Of a stretch of 5,769 nucleotides of DNA, positions 1-5,769 are shown one piece after another. A program made the position numbers and the translations under genes. Each line of letters starts with the position of its first letter. Position 1 is the first letter of the stretch. Under the pieces are notes generated by a model. That model had not been told where the DNA came from. It searched no databases and was given only the letters and a program-made list of their open reading frames with translations. Location of the stretch: NCBI GenBank assembly GCA_903929065.1, contig CAIYTJ010000451.1:1-5769 (forward strand), given 5' to 3'. The DNA comes from an uncultured Bacteroidales bacterium. GTDB taxonomy: Bacteria; Bacteroidota; Bacteroidia; Bacteroidales; Paludibacteraceae.

Positions 1-37
1 AAATAGAAATTAAACATGAAAACTAATTTTATAAATC

Positions 38-45
38 TATTTTTG
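38..45 (+). promoter_or_regulatory. Putative Bacteroidota -7 promoter element (TAnnTTTG)
   Basis: The sequence TATTTTTG matches the Bacteroidota sigma-ABfr -7 consensus TAnnTTTG exactly. A -33 element (TTTG or TTG) would be expected about 19-21 bases upstream, but only the weak CATG at 14-17 lies there, so the promoter may depend on an activator or the match may be chance in AT-rich DNA. If real, transcription would begin near position 52, giving a leader of about 100 bases to the ATG at 151 or about 147 to the ATG at 199. It is the only full match seen in the 150 bases before the SusC gene and probably drives the whole susCD-FAS1-lipoprotein unit. Confidence 0.5.
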
Positions 46-67
46 CACAGTCAACACATCACACTAA

Positions 68-79
68 TTGAAATTTCAA
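68..79. repeat. 12-bp perfect palindrome in the leader
   Basis: TTGAAATTTCAA reads the same on both strands. It lies just downstream of the putative promoter, where a repressor or other regulator could bind. A second, related dyad (TTGA-AC-TCAA core) lies at 133-146, and CTAATTGAA occurs at both places (64-72 and 131-139). AT-rich DNA produces such palindromes by chance, so a functional role is only inferred. Confidence 0.3.
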
Positions 80-100
80 AACCGAAGATTAATGACTTAA

Positions 101-124
101 ATTGCAATCTAAGAGATTAACAAT
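101..124 (+). promoter_or_regulatory. Possible stem-loop in the susC 5' leader
   Basis: Two nested inverted repeats can pair. The inner arms are AATCT (106-110) and AGATT (114-118) around the three-base loop AAG. The outer arms are ATTG (101-104) and CAAT (121-124). They are separated by a small internal loop (C105 against AA 119-120). The stem would be nine base pairs but mostly A-U, so it is thermodynamically weak. CAATCTAA is also directly repeated at 105-112 and 121-128. It might affect translation or RNA stability, but no known riboswitch or RNA family is recognised. Confidence 0.25.
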
Positions 125-132
125 CTAAATCT

Positions 133-146
133 AATTGAACTCAATT
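133..146. repeat. Interrupted dyad just before the first susC ATG
   Basis: AATTGA (133-138) and TCAATT (141-146) are perfect inverted repeats separated by AC. The dyad ends four bases before the ATG at 151. The two-base centre makes an RNA hairpin unlikely to close fully, so a DNA-binding site is the more sensible idea. It shares the TTGA/TCAA half-sites with the palindrome at 68-79. Functional importance is unproven. Confidence 0.25.
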
Positions 147-150
147 TAAA

Positions 151-3100
151 ATGCAAATGCCTAAAGGTCAAAATAAAATGAATAACACAATTAAAAGAAT
201 GAAAATTAAAAAAGTACTTTTTGTCACATTATCCCTTTTGAGTTTTGTTGGTGCAATAGCACAAAACATAACTATTAAAGGAACGGTAAGCGGGGATGGC
301 GAACCCTTAATCGGAGTTACCGTAAAAATTCAGGAATTGCCCAATATCGGTTTAATTACCGATATGAATGGAAATTTCTCACTGCAGGTTCCACCCAAGG
401 GAAAAACTCTTATCGTATCCTATTTGGGTTATCAAGCTCAGAACATTGAAATAGGAAACAAAACAAATTTCAGTATCAAAATGATTCCTACTGATAAAGG
501 CTTGGATGAAGTTGTAGTAGTTGGTTACGGAAGTATGAGAAAACGGGATTTAACCGGTGCTATTACTTCAGTTTCGTCGGATGCAATCGCTGCACGAACA
601 CCGGTTAATGCGTTTGATGCCTTGCAAGGTCAGACTACGGGTGTTCAGGTAACAAACTCGAGTGGTAATCCCGGTGCTGCACCCGATATTAGGGTTCGTG
701 GTACTTCAACTTTCGGTGAGGGTTACAAACCTCTGTATGTTGTTGATGGGGTAATCCAGGACAATATTGATGATTTGAACCCTTCGGATATTAAATCGAT
801 GGAAGTATTGAAAGATGCTGCATCGGCAGCCATATATGGTTCCCGTTCAGGTAATGGTGTGATTCTGATTACTACAAAATCAGGTACTACAGGACAACCT
901 AAATTTGAAATCAAGTATTTACATAGTCTTGGTCAGAATGGCAGAATTCTTCCACATTCAAACCTACAACAACGGCTTTTTTATGACAAAGAAAAAGCAA
1001 TATTTGGTGCTTCATTTTTGACTTTTCCCGACACATTGAGTGCTTATGCCAATACCGATGTAGATGTTTTTAAAGCTTTGTTTCGTGTTGCTAAACGTGA
1101 CCAAATCGATTTTAGTTTTAGTGGTGCAACCGATAAGGCCAATTATTTTATAGGTTTAGGGTATTATAACGAAGATGGAGTTATTCTCAATAGTGGTTAC
1201 CAACGAATTAGCTGGAGGATGAACGCGGATTATAAATTATCTCCTACCATCACATTTGGGACCAGATTGTCCATGACGATTGGGAATCGTACAGGCTTAA
1301 CTAATACGGGGTTATTTAATTCAGTTATGATCCGTCCACCTTATTATCCGATTTACAATCCGGATGGATCATTTGTTGCTAACATTAACGGTCAGGCGAA
1401 CTATGTTGCCATTGCAGTTGATGGTCAAAATCAGAGCCAAACATACAATGCCACCAATTTTAATTATATAGAATTCAAATTTACACCTGATTTTTCATTT
1501 AAAACCAATATACAAGGAACATTTTCATTAAATAACACGCAGGTACGTGTACCACAGAGTCAAATTAGTACAACTGGTCTATATACAGGTTCTTCAAACA
1601 GCTTGTTAAGCTATAGCTATACGAATGAAAATTATTTTAACTATAAGTACAAATCCTCGAATCATAATTTTAATGCTATGTTGGGTGCAAGTCTTCAGGC
1701 ATGGTCGGATTTTAAGACAAACCTTAGTGGAGTAGATTTTGCTAATGCTTCGATATTAACCATGAACGGAGCTTCCAGTTTTGATGTTAGAAACACCTAT
1801 ACTACAATATCTGCTCATAATATGGAGTCATTGTTTGGAAGAGTATCTTACACGTATTTAGATAGATATCTTCTAAACTGCAATGTACGTGAAGATGGGT
1901 CTTCCCGATTCGGTGCAAATAAAAAATGGGGGCTTTTCCCTTCCGTCTCACTGGGTTGGCGATTTTCGGAAGAAAAATTCTTAAAAGCAGCAAAAAAAGT
2001 AATGAACGATGCCAAACTGCGCGTTAGTTGGGGAGTTACCGGTAATGAAGCCATCGGAAACTACGATGCATTGCAACTATATTCGTCAGGGAGTCTATAT
2101 AATGGCGTAAGCGGAATTGCACCGACGGGATTGGATAATCCAGACCTTAGTTGGGAAACTACTGCACAGTACAACGGAGGTTTAGATTTAGCATTTTTCA
2201 ATAGCAAGATCAGATTATCGGCTGATGTTTATTTAAAAAACACTTCCAACCTTCTTTATAATGTAAACATACCTGCTGAAACAGGTTTTAATTCCTTACG
2301 AAGCAATATCGGAGCCATGCAAAGCAAAGGTGCAGAAATCAATTTGGATGCTACCATCTTTAAAACAAAAGACTGGATGTGGACGGCTTCTTTTAATGTT
2401 TCGACAAATAATTCAACTATTGTACAATTAGCAAGTGGAGTTCCATTCTATACCGGTACCAGTAATGCGATTTATGTTCATGAGGGTGGTCGTGTTGGCG
2501 AAATCTGGGGGTATCAGTTTCAGGGAGTTTTTGCCTATGATCAATCCAATGCTTTTACGCCTGATTACAAACAGCAATTAACGCCAAATTTTGTGAACGG
2601 TGTTTTTAGCCAATATACGCTCAATGGTGTTCCATATACCGGCACTGTCAAACAAAAGTACGACAAGAATGGTACCAGTCCACTTCTTGGAGGTGATATT
2701 AACTATCAAGATTTGAATGGTGATGGTATTATTACTGATGCCGATAAGAGTTTACTGGGATGTTCTCAACCCGATTTAACAGGTGGATTTAGTACTATGC
2801 TTAGTTACAAGTCTATTTCCTTAACGGCTTCATTTGTTTATTCAATCGGAGGCTCCATTTATAATTCGGCAGAGGAACAACGTAATTTGACAAGTTCGGC
2901 AGGTGCAACGCCTTCGCCTGTTTACATTGAGAATATGTGGCTCAATCAGGGTGATGTAACTAATTATCATGCACCAAGGCAGTATACTTTAAGTAATTTG
3001 GTGGTGCCTTCAAGTTTTTACATGGAAAGTGCGACATACGTCCGACTTAAATCTTTACGTGTAAATTATATGCTTAATAAGAAATTTACGAAGAAGTTCT

Positions 3101-3273
3101 TTATGGATAATGTTTCTATTTATGTATATGGGAACAATCTATTAACTTTCTCGAAATTTTCGGGATTTGATCCGGAAATACCAAGTACTGGCGGTGCTCT
3201 TACCATGGGCGTATATAGCTTCAATTATCCGCAGAAAAAAGAAATAGGTATGGGCTTAAGTGTTAACCTTTAA
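151..3273 (+). CDS. susC-like: SusC/RagA-family TonB-linked outer-membrane transporter
   Basis: This outer-membrane beta-barrel imports a ligand, typically an oligosaccharide, using TonB energy and works with the SusD lid encoded next. In order it shows a signal peptide with an Ala-Ile-Ala site before Gln38, a carboxypeptidase-regulatory-like beta domain (about 40-112), a TonB-box-like DEVVVVGYG (119-127), a plug (about 130-245) carrying the SusC hallmark LKDAASAAIYGSRSGNG (220-236), and a barrel to the C-terminus. Barrel hallmarks include EDGSSRFG (581-588), a calcium-loop-like DLNGDGIITDAD (854-865) and NNLLTFSKFSGFDPE near the end. The 1040 residues are normal for the family and the gene appears intact. 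In-frame ATGs at 151, 157, 178 and 199 are all possible. The longest form is given, but starting at 199 gives a classic signal peptide (MKIKKVLFVTLSLL) without a 16-residue polar extension, and no Shine-Dalgarno sequence settles the choice. The substrate is unknown. The family call is near certain. Confidence 0.97.
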   Translation: MQMPKGQNKMNNTIKRMKIKKVLFVTLSLLSFVGAIAQNITIKGTVSGDGEPLIGVTVKIQELPNIGLITDMNGNFSLQVPPKGKTLIVSYLGYQAQNIEIGNKTNFSIKMIPTDKGLDEVVVVGYGSMRKRDLTGAITSVSSDAIAARTPVNAFDALQGQTTGVQVTNSSGNPGAAPDIRVRGTSTFGEGYKPLYVVDGVIQDNIDDLNPSDIKSMEVLKDAASAAIYGSRSGNGVILITTKSGTTGQPKFEIKYLHSLGQNGRILPHSNLQQRLFYDKEKAIFGASFLTFPDTLSAYANTDVDVFKALFRVAKRDQIDFSFSGATDKANYFIGLGYYNEDGVILNSGYQRISWRMNADYKLSPTITFGTRLSMTIGNRTGLTNTGLFNSVMIRPPYYPIYNPDGSFVANINGQANYVAIAVDGQNQSQTYNATNFNYIEFKFTPDFSFKTNIQGTFSLNNTQVRVPQSQISTTGLYTGSSNSLLSYSYTNENYFNYKYKSSNHNFNAMLGASLQAWSDFKTNLSGVDFANASILTMNGASSFDVRNTYTTISAHNMESLFGRVSYTYLDRYLLNCNVREDGSSRFGANKKWGLFPSVSLGWRFSEEKFLKAAKKVMNDAKLRVSWGVTGNEAIGNYDALQLYSSGSLYNGVSGIAPTGLDNPDLSWETTAQYNGGLDLAFFNSKIRLSADVYLKNTSNLLYNVNIPAETGFNSLRSNIGAMQSKGAEINLDATIFKTKDWMWTASFNVSTNNSTIVQLASGVPFYTGTSNAIYVHEGGRVGEIWGYQFQGVFAYDQSNAFTPDYKQQLTPNFVNGVFSQYTLNGVPYTGTVKQKYDKNGTSPLLGGDINYQDLNGDGIITDADKSLLGCSQPDLTGGFSTMLSYKSISLTASFVYSIGGSIYNSAEEQRNLTSSAGATPSPVYIENMWLNQGDVTNYHAPRQYTLSNLVVPSSFYMESATYVRLKSLRVNYMLNKKFTKKFFMDNVSIYVYGNNLLTFSKFSGFDPEIPSTGGALTMGVYSFNYPQKKEIGMGLSVNL

Positions 3274-3284
3274 AAATTATAGAA

Positions 3285-4697
3285 ATGAATAAAATTAAAT
3301 ATATCGTAATAACTTTTGTCGCTCTCACTTTGTGGGGGTGCAATGATTTCCTACAGATTCAGCCGGTGAGTGACTTAACTGCAAAGTCTTTTTGGCAAAC
3401 AGCCGCTGATGCTAATACGGGACTTGCAGCCATCTATTATAGTTTTTCCAAAGCCGTTGGGCAAGGTTCTAACTCTGGACCAAACTTGTGGACCATGGGA
3501 GAGTTGGCCGGAGATAATTTTTACTATAACAATCCGTTTAGTGCCGCTTATCAAATTCAAATCACTCAAAATCATATTGTCTATGATAATCCGGATTGTA
3601 ACTGGTCTTATCTATATCAAACCATAGGTCGGGCAAATGCTGCCATTAAATATATACCTGGCATTACCATGTCAAGCACTGATAGAAACAGATTGTTGGC
3701 TTCAGCTTACACCTTGAGAGCCTGGTCATACTTCTATCTGGTAAGGGTTTGGGGCGATGTACCTTTGACACTTCAACCTTTTGAATCAAGCTCCGACAGT
3801 TTATACCTCAGAAGGACTAAAAAGGAAAGTGTATGTAATGCTATTATTCAGGATTTGTCGCAGGCTGACTTATTGATAACCGGTTCAACATTTGTGGATA
3901 AAAAGTATGTCACCAATATGCTTATATATACATTGGAAATGGATGTTTATGCCTGGACACACCAATATGATTTAGTGGAAAAAGTGATGATTGAAAAAGT
4001 CAATCCGCTTGTTGCCTCTAATTCAACCAAATGGGGGTTTGGATTCACTACTTCTTCCGGTTTTTCGGCCAATTGGCGTAGTATGTTTTTAGAAACTCCG
4101 AAAGTTGCCGGCACTGCTTTACCCAAAGAGATAATATTCTCAATGAATTATAATCGATTGGAAAATGGCACAAATGCATGTCAATCCATGTTTATTACCT
4201 CCGGTTCAAATGCTGTTTATTTCACCTCAGGATTATTAGCCGGCTATCTTCCTGCTGATTTACGTCTGGCGGCTTCAGGCAATACCTATATGAGTAAAAA
4301 ATTTACGCCTGACGGTCAGGCCTATAGTATCAATAATCAGGATAATGATTTGGTAATGTATCGCTTTGCAGATGTTCAGTTGTTATATGCCGAAGCACTT
4401 TGCATGCAATCTAAAATTTCTCAGGCAGTTGTAGCTCTGAATGTTACACGGGTTAGATCTGGATTAACTCCCTATATTGACTCAGACTTTGTAGGTCCTA
4501 CTGATTTATTGAATGCTATCCTTTTAGAGCGAAGATTGGAATTTGTGGGCGAAGGTAAACGGTGGTTCGATTTAATCCGTACCAATACCTATCCCCGAAT
4601 CGGAAACAGTACAGATGATCCAAACTCCGTTTACTTCCCCATTTTTAAGGATCGATTGCTTCAGAACCAAAACTTATTATTGCCTCCGATTGACTAA
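3285..4697 (+). CDS. susD-like: RagB/SusD-family surface nutrient-binding lipoprotein
   Basis: This is the extracellular lipoprotein lid of the SusCD complex, which captures ligand and delivers it to the SusC channel. A lipoprotein signal peptide ends in the lipobox Leu-Trp-Gly-Cys19, followed by NDFLQIQP, typical of SusD N-termini. The N-terminal SusD-like part carries a TPR-type helical stretch with AYTLRAWSYFYLVRVWGDVP (141-160). The C-terminal RagB/SusD domain shows YRFADVQLLYAEAL (359-372), LNVTRVRSGL (385-394) and LERRLEFVGEGKRWFDLIR (414-432), all family hallmarks. The product ends after FPIFKDRLLQNQNLL, equivalent to the usual closing motif, so it is complete. Its 470 residues are at the short end for the family. 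It starts only 11 bases after the SusC stop, so the two are almost certainly co-transcribed. The bases before the ATG are AT-rich (AAATTATAGAA) with no Shine-Dalgarno, as usual in this phylum. Ligand specificity cannot be read from the sequence. Confidence 0.96.
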   Translation: MNKIKYIVITFVALTLWGCNDFLQIQPVSDLTAKSFWQTAADANTGLAAIYYSFSKAVGQGSNSGPNLWTMGELAGDNFYYNNPFSAAYQIQITQNHIVYDNPDCNWSYLYQTIGRANAAIKYIPGITMSSTDRNRLLASAYTLRAWSYFYLVRVWGDVPLTLQPFESSSDSLYLRRTKKESVCNAIIQDLSQADLLITGSTFVDKKYVTNMLIYTLEMDVYAWTHQYDLVEKVMIEKVNPLVASNSTKWGFGFTTSSGFSANWRSMFLETPKVAGTALPKEIIFSMNYNRLENGTNACQSMFITSGSNAVYFTSGLLAGYLPADLRLAASGNTYMSKKFTPDGQAYSINNQDNDLVMYRFADVQLLYAEALCMQSKISQAVVALNVTRVRSGLTPYIDSDFVGPTDLLNAILLERRLEFVGEGKRWFDLIRTNTYPRIGNSTDDPNSVYFPIFKDRLLQNQNLLLPPID

Positions 4698-4740
4698 ATA
4701 AACTAGTGAGATAAATGTTAGATTAACGCCAATTTTTTAA

Positions 4741-4752
4741 AATAAATTTATT
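4741..4752. repeat. AT-only 12-bp palindrome abutting the FAS1 gene start
   Basis: AATAAATTTATT is a perfect palindrome ending at the base before the ATG at 4753, in the 55-base gap after the SusD gene. The gap is strongly AT-rich, with a T6 run, but lacks a G+C-rich hairpin, so it is not a convincing terminator. It more probably supplies the unstructured A/T-rich translation-initiation region used by Bacteroidota. Palindromy may be chance, because only A and T are involved. Confidence 0.25.
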
Positions 4753-5388
4753 ATGAAGAAATACTTAATTATAGCTGCCTTTGCATTGGGTTTTGTGTTG
4801 CAAAGCTGCCTGCCTCTTATGGATGACTTTCAATACACGCCAAGCCCACGAGAAAACAATATGAAAATGAGTGCATGGAGTTTTATTAACCAACGCGCCG
4901 AATTTCAGAGTTTTGTTTCGCTTATCAAAGTGTCGGGAATTGATACTATGCTTTATGCTCAAACAGCAAAAAAATACACCTATTTGATACTGAGTGCAAA
5001 TGCAGTAGCATTATTGTTAAATGACAAGTATGCATCATCTATTCCCAACATGTCGTCATTAACGGATGTGCAAAAAGCAGATTTAAGAAACCGGTTGCTC
5101 TATCATATTATCGATGGTTATTATTATGGTTTGCCGGGTGGTAATCTGGGTTTTGACCCGGTGAATGTTATCACCCTCTGGAAAGATAAAAATGCTGTTA
5201 TGGTATTGAAATTGGATCAAACAGCAAATCCAACTTATGCATCTTCAACCGATTCTGAATTAAGTGTAAACAGTTATTTGCCACAATCAACATCAACACA
5301 TATAGCCATAACCAGTAATTTATTTGTTAGCAACGGTGTAATGGATGTGCTTGGAAATTACGCATCGTATGATAATATTAGCCGATAA
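4753..5388 (+). CDS. Fasciclin (FAS1)-domain lipoprotein, accessory to SusCD
   Basis: This is a small, probably surface-exposed lipoprotein of 211 residues with a single divergent FAS1 domain, a fold associated with adhesion and ligand or protein binding. The signal peptide (MKKYLIIAAFALGFVLQSC) ends in lipobox Leu-Gln-Ser-Cys19. FAS1 features are FQSFVSLIKVSGIDTML (51-67), which matches the first FAS1 helices; YTYLILSANAVALLL (75-89) at the H1 position, where the usual FAPTN-type core has lost its proline; LLYHIIDG (115-122), the conserved Tyr-His segment; and SNGVMDVL (193-200) at the H2 position, where the usual NGVIHVID His is Asp. Residues about 123-185 form a longer insert than in minimal FAS1 domains. 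The gene follows SusD by 55 bases and occupies the place where SusE/SusF-like binding proteins are often encoded, so an accessory binding role is inferred. It ends with tandem in-frame stops (TAATAA, 5386-5391). The exact function is unknown. Confidence 0.82.
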   Translation: MKKYLIIAAFALGFVLQSCLPLMDDFQYTPSPRENNMKMSAWSFINQRAEFQSFVSLIKVSGIDTMLYAQTAKKYTYLILSANAVALLLNDKYASSIPNMSSLTDVQKADLRNRLLYHIIDGYYYGLPGGNLGFDPVNVITLWKDKNAVMVLKLDQTANPTYASSTDSELSVNSYLPQSTSTHIAITSNLFVSNGVMDVLGNYASYDNISR

Positions 5389-5411
5389 TAACCCCGAAAA
5401 ATCTATTAAAA

Positions 5412-5769
5412 ATGAAATCTATTAATAAATATGCTTTTAAAAAGCTAGTCTCATTATTATTTATATTGCTTGCCTTTGGGTTATTTATAATCAGTTGTAA
5501 TCCTGATCCTTATGCTGATACGCAGCCACCAACAATACAGGTCAGGTATGACACCATTTTTGCCGATTTGAATAGCTCGAATAATCCGGCAATTATGTGT
5601 GTCGCCAAAACTGAAGCCGGATTCAAAACGGTAAAAGCTTATACCGTTAAAGGAGAAAAAGCTGAATTAGTAAAAGAAATAAGCAGCTTTAAGTCTACTG
5701 AAAACAACAATTACTCATTCAGTACATTTATTCTATATACAGCAGAACTCACCAGCATTCGTTTTGAGG
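5412..5769 (+). CDS. Lipoprotein, possibly Ig-like; 3' end beyond window
   Basis: An open frame starts at ATG 5412, 23 bases after the FAS1 stop codon, and runs 119 codons without a stop to the window edge, so only its N-terminus is visible. The first 29 residues form a lipoprotein signal: a basic start (MKSINKYAFKK), a hydrophobic stretch (LVSLLFILLAFGLFI) and the lipobox Ile-Ile-Ser-Cys29. The mature part begins NPDPYADTQPPTIQVRYDTI. The Asp-Thr-Gln-Pro-Pro linker followed by alternating beta-prone segments (IMCVAKTEAGFKTVKAYTV at 61-79; YSFSTFILYTAELTSIRFE at 101-119) resembles Ig-like or fibronectin-like repeats of Bacteroidota surface proteins. I do not recognise a specific family. By position it is a candidate surface glycan-binding protein, but it could also be the N-terminal module of a surface enzyme, which the missing 3' part would reveal. 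The upstream ATCTATTAAAA is AT-rich with no Shine-Dalgarno. Confidence 0.8.
   Translation, partial: MKSINKYAFKKLVSLLFILLAFGLFIISCNPDPYADTQPPTIQVRYDTIFADLNSSNNPAIMCVAKTEAGFKTVKAYTVKGEKAELVKEISSFKSTENNNYSFSTFILYTAELTSIRFE

Noticed and set aside
16..120. Short open frame of 34 codons in the leader (MKTNFINLFLHSQ...)
   Set aside because: It spans the putative promoter element and would start before the expected transcription start, and it has no recognisable domain or initiation signal. Chance is the simpler explanation.
723..914. Reverse-strand open frame of 63 codons inside the SusC gene
   Set aside because: It lies opposite the highly conserved SusC plug region, has no domain features and is a shadow of the coding strand.
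1802..2054. Two overlapping reverse-strand open frames within the SusC barrel
   Set aside because: They are opposite a well-conserved coding sequence, overlap each other in different frames and have no recognisable motif.
2710..2745. EF-hand-like DLNGDGIITDAD loop in SusC as a novel calcium sensor
   Set aside because: This loop recurs widely in SusC-family barrels, so it is a family trait and not a new feature.
3339..3356. Surface lipoprotein export signal (acidic LES) after Cys19 of SusD
   Set aside because: The residues after the Cys (NDFLQ) contain only one acidic residue and do not clearly match described LES patterns. Surface location is inferred from the family instead.
3375..3627. 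Reverse and forward alternate-frame open frames within the SusD gene
   Set aside because: The SusD frame is clearly the coding one and matches family motifs throughout. The alternates are short with no homology features.
4698..4752. Rho-independent terminator after the SusD gene
   Set aside because: The T-run is not preceded by a G+C-containing hairpin, and the palindrome is A/T only and lies against the next start codon.
4765..4962. Reverse-strand open frame opposite the FAS1 lipoprotein
   Set aside because: It is antisense to the signal peptide and FAS1 start, with no independent coding evidence.

Overview
This window is part of a polysaccharide-utilisation-type (SusCD) operon from a Bacteroidota bacterium, most likely a member of the Bacteroidales or a close relative. 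The evidence is a textbook SusC/RagA TonB-linked porin directly followed by a RagB/SusD lipoprotein, a Bacteroidota-type -7 promoter element (TAnnTTTG), AT-rich sequences instead of Shine-Dalgarno sites before the genes, and low G+C content by eye. I cannot name genus or species from sequence alone.

Layout, all on the + strand. Positions 1-150 are a non-coding leader with a perfect TAnnTTTG element (38-45), a possible stem-loop (101-124) and two TTGA/TCAA dyads. A SusC-like transporter follows (151-3273, true start possibly 178 or 199), then, after 11 bases, a SusD-like lipoprotein (3285-4697). After a 55-base AT-rich gap comes a small lipoprotein with one divergent fasciclin (FAS1) domain (4753-5388). 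After 23 more bases comes a fourth lipoprotein (5412 onward), possibly Ig-like, which is cut off by the right edge. There is no reverse-strand gene, RNA gene, mobile element or CRISPR array. The three complete genes look intact.

From the known biology of the families, SusC and SusD form an outer-membrane 'pedal-bin' complex. SusD is the surface lid that captures ligand, and SusC is the TonB-energised channel that imports it. The two further lipoproteins occupy the place of SusE/SusF-type surface glycan-binding proteins, so an accessory binding or scaffold role is a reasonable inference. No glycan-degrading enzyme or regulator lies inside the window, so the substrate cannot be assigned.

This is mostly an ordinary accessory nutrient-uptake locus. 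The parts most worth a second look are the FAS1 lipoprotein, the truncated fourth gene and the structured leader. I do not see convincing evidence of a wholly new system.
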